From Ruminococcaceae bacterium UBA1227 (lineage in GTDB: Bacteria; Bacillota; Clostridia; Oscillospirales; Acutalibacteraceae): DNA of 5,389 nt. Location of the stretch: NCBI GenBank assembly GCA_002309175.1, contig DBWX01000010.1, positions 1 to 5,389 of the forward strand, written 5' to 3'. Below are positions 4,437 through 5,389 of this stretch, one piece after another. The translations under genes and the position numbers were made by a program. The number at the start of each line of letters is the position of its first letter. Position 1 is the first letter of the stretch. The notes below the pieces were generated by a model. It searched no databases. It saw only the letters and a list, made by a program, of their open reading frames with translations, and was not told the origin of the DNA.

Positions 4437-5389
4437 TTATGCGCGTTTTCTGGAGCCGCTGTCGGAACCTTTAATAAGGAGAGGCTCGGGAGCCTTTTTA
4501 TTCGCGTTGCGAATAACCTTCGGTTCCTCTTCTCCGTCCACGCATTTCTTCGTTATGATTATCTTTTCGACCTTGGTGTCAGAGGGCGATGTAAACATCA
4601 CCGGCTGTAGAATATTCTCCATGACACCACGGAGTCCGCGAGCACCGGTCTTCTTCTCGAGTGTCTGTTTCGCCATGGCGACGAGAGCATCGTCTTCAAA
4701 CTCAAGTTCCACGCCGTCCATCTTAAAGAGCTCCTGATACTGCTTGAGAAGGGAGTTCTTCGGCTCCTTCAGAATTCGTACGAGGGCATCCTCATCGAGA
4801 TCGGAGAGAGCGGTGATTACCGGAATACGGCCGACTATTTCGGGGATGAGACCGTATTTTACAAGGTCCTGCGGAATAACGAGGGACATGGCCTCTGAGA
4901 GGTCCATCTCCTTCTTTGTCTTGATGTCGGCACCGAAGCCCATTGAGCCCTGGCCCACGCGCTTCTCGACGATTTTCTCTATGCCGTCGAAAGCACCGCC
5001 GCAGATGAAGAGAATATCCTTGGTGTTGACCTGGATGAACTCCTGCTGAGGGTGCTTTCTGCCACCCTGCGGCGGAACATTTGAGACGGTGCCTTCAAGT
5101 ATTTTGAGAAGCGCCTGCTGAACGCCCTCGCCCGATACGTCACGGGTAATTGAGGGGTTCTCGGACTTCCTGCCTATCTTGTCTATCTCGTCGACGTAGA
5201 TGATGCCGCGTTCAGCACGCTCAACGTCATAGTCGGCAGCCTGGATGAGACGGAGAAGAATATTCTCAACGTCTTCACCGACATAGCCGGCCTCAGTCAA
5301 AGTCGTAGCGTCAGCTATAGCGAACGGTACATCGAGCATACGCGCGAGTGTCTGGGCAAGCAGCGTCTTGCCCACGCCCGTAGGACCGA
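4437..5389 (-). CDS. clpX: ClpX unfoldase subunit of ClpXP, 5' end missing
   Basis: This is a partial gene of 316 visible codons ending in TAA at 4439-4437; the start and the N-terminal zinc-binding domain lie beyond 5389. The frame is open to the edge. The GTG at 5375 is an internal Val codon of Walker A, not a start. Numbering from the first complete visible codon, Walker A GPTGVGKT is 1-8 and the pore loop GYVG is 34-37. Walker B VDEID has Asp66-Glu67, the RKH pore loop is 110-112, sensor 1 is in ILFICGGAFDG near 125-135, the arginine finger of VGRIPV is Arg187 and sensor 2 of GARGLRG is Arg250. The ClpP-docking tripeptide is MGF (149-151), a conservative variant of the IGF of E. coli. Family role: ClpX unfolds tagged or specific substrates and feeds them to ClpP. 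The tail is basic and serine-rich. lon follows after 8 nt; Bacillus has lonB between clpX and lonA, and it is absent here. Confidence 0.98.
   Translation of the reverse strand, partial: GPTGVGKTLLAQTLARMLDVPFAIADATTLTEAGYVGEDVENILLRLIQAADYDVERAERGIIYVDEIDKIGRKSENPSITRDVSGEGVQQALLKILEGTVSNVPPQGGRKHPQQEFIQVNTKDILFICGGAFDGIEKIVEKRVGQGSMGFGADIKTKKEMDLSEAMSLVIPQDLVKYGLIPEIVGRIPVITALSDLDEDALVRILKEPKNSLLKQYQELFKMDGVELEFEDDALVAMAKQTLEKKTGARGLRGVMENILQPVMFTSPSDTKVEKIIITKKCVDGEEEPKVIRNANKKAPEPLLIKGSDSGSRKRA

Noticed and set aside
5373..5375. GTG as the start of a short ClpX
   Set aside because: It is the Val codon within the Walker A motif GPTGVGKT, and the frame continues open to the window edge.

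Overview
The window reads as a stretch of a Bacillota (Firmicutes) chromosome, most likely class Clostridia. The evidence is the gene order clpX-lon-ysxC (the order seen in Bacillus and Clostridia), strong GGAGG-type ribosome binding sites, a YerC/YecD-type TrpR-like regulator, and tRNA genes of low-GC Gram-positive style with an encoded CCA. The genus cannot be decided from the sequence alone. All genes lie on the minus strand, so the biological reading order runs from high to low coordinates.

Layout in transcription order: (1) 5389-4437, the C-terminal two thirds or more of ClpX, cut by the window edge at its Walker A motif. (2) 4428-2107, a complete LonA protease, 8 nt behind clpX, with its ribosome binding site overlapping the clpX stop. 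(3) 2110-1523, the ribosome-assembly GTPase YsxC/EngB, whose ATG overlaps the lon stop by 4 nt. (4) 1522-1438, an 85-nt intergenic leader holding tandem 8-bp repeats arranged as an inverted pair, plus a second short complement that can mask the next ribosome binding site. (5) 1437-1135, yerC, a small TrpR-superfamily DNA-binding protein. (6) 1135-254, hslO (Hsp33 redox chaperone), coupled to yerC by a TAATG overlap. (7) A clear sigma-A-type promoter (235-207) driving tRNA-Val(UAC) and tRNA-Asp(GUC), the latter running to the window edge.

Functionally this is a protein quality-control block: unfoldase/protease components (ClpX, Lon), a ribosome-assembly GTPase, and an oxidation-activated holdase (Hsp33). 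An uncharacterised TrpR-like regulator sits directly in front of the holdase. clpX-lon-ysxC looks like one translationally coupled operon and yerC-hslO like a second coupled unit, possibly with its own control.

Most of the window is ordinary housekeeping sequence. The parts worth a second look are the yerC leader (candidate operator for the TrpR-like protein and/or an RNA structure that hides the ribosome binding site), the yerC-hslO coupling itself, and a tRNA-Asp gene whose anticodon loop has C instead of the near-universal U at position 33. There is no gene-free stretch longer than 300 bases, and I saw no mobile element, CRISPR array or strong intrinsic terminator.
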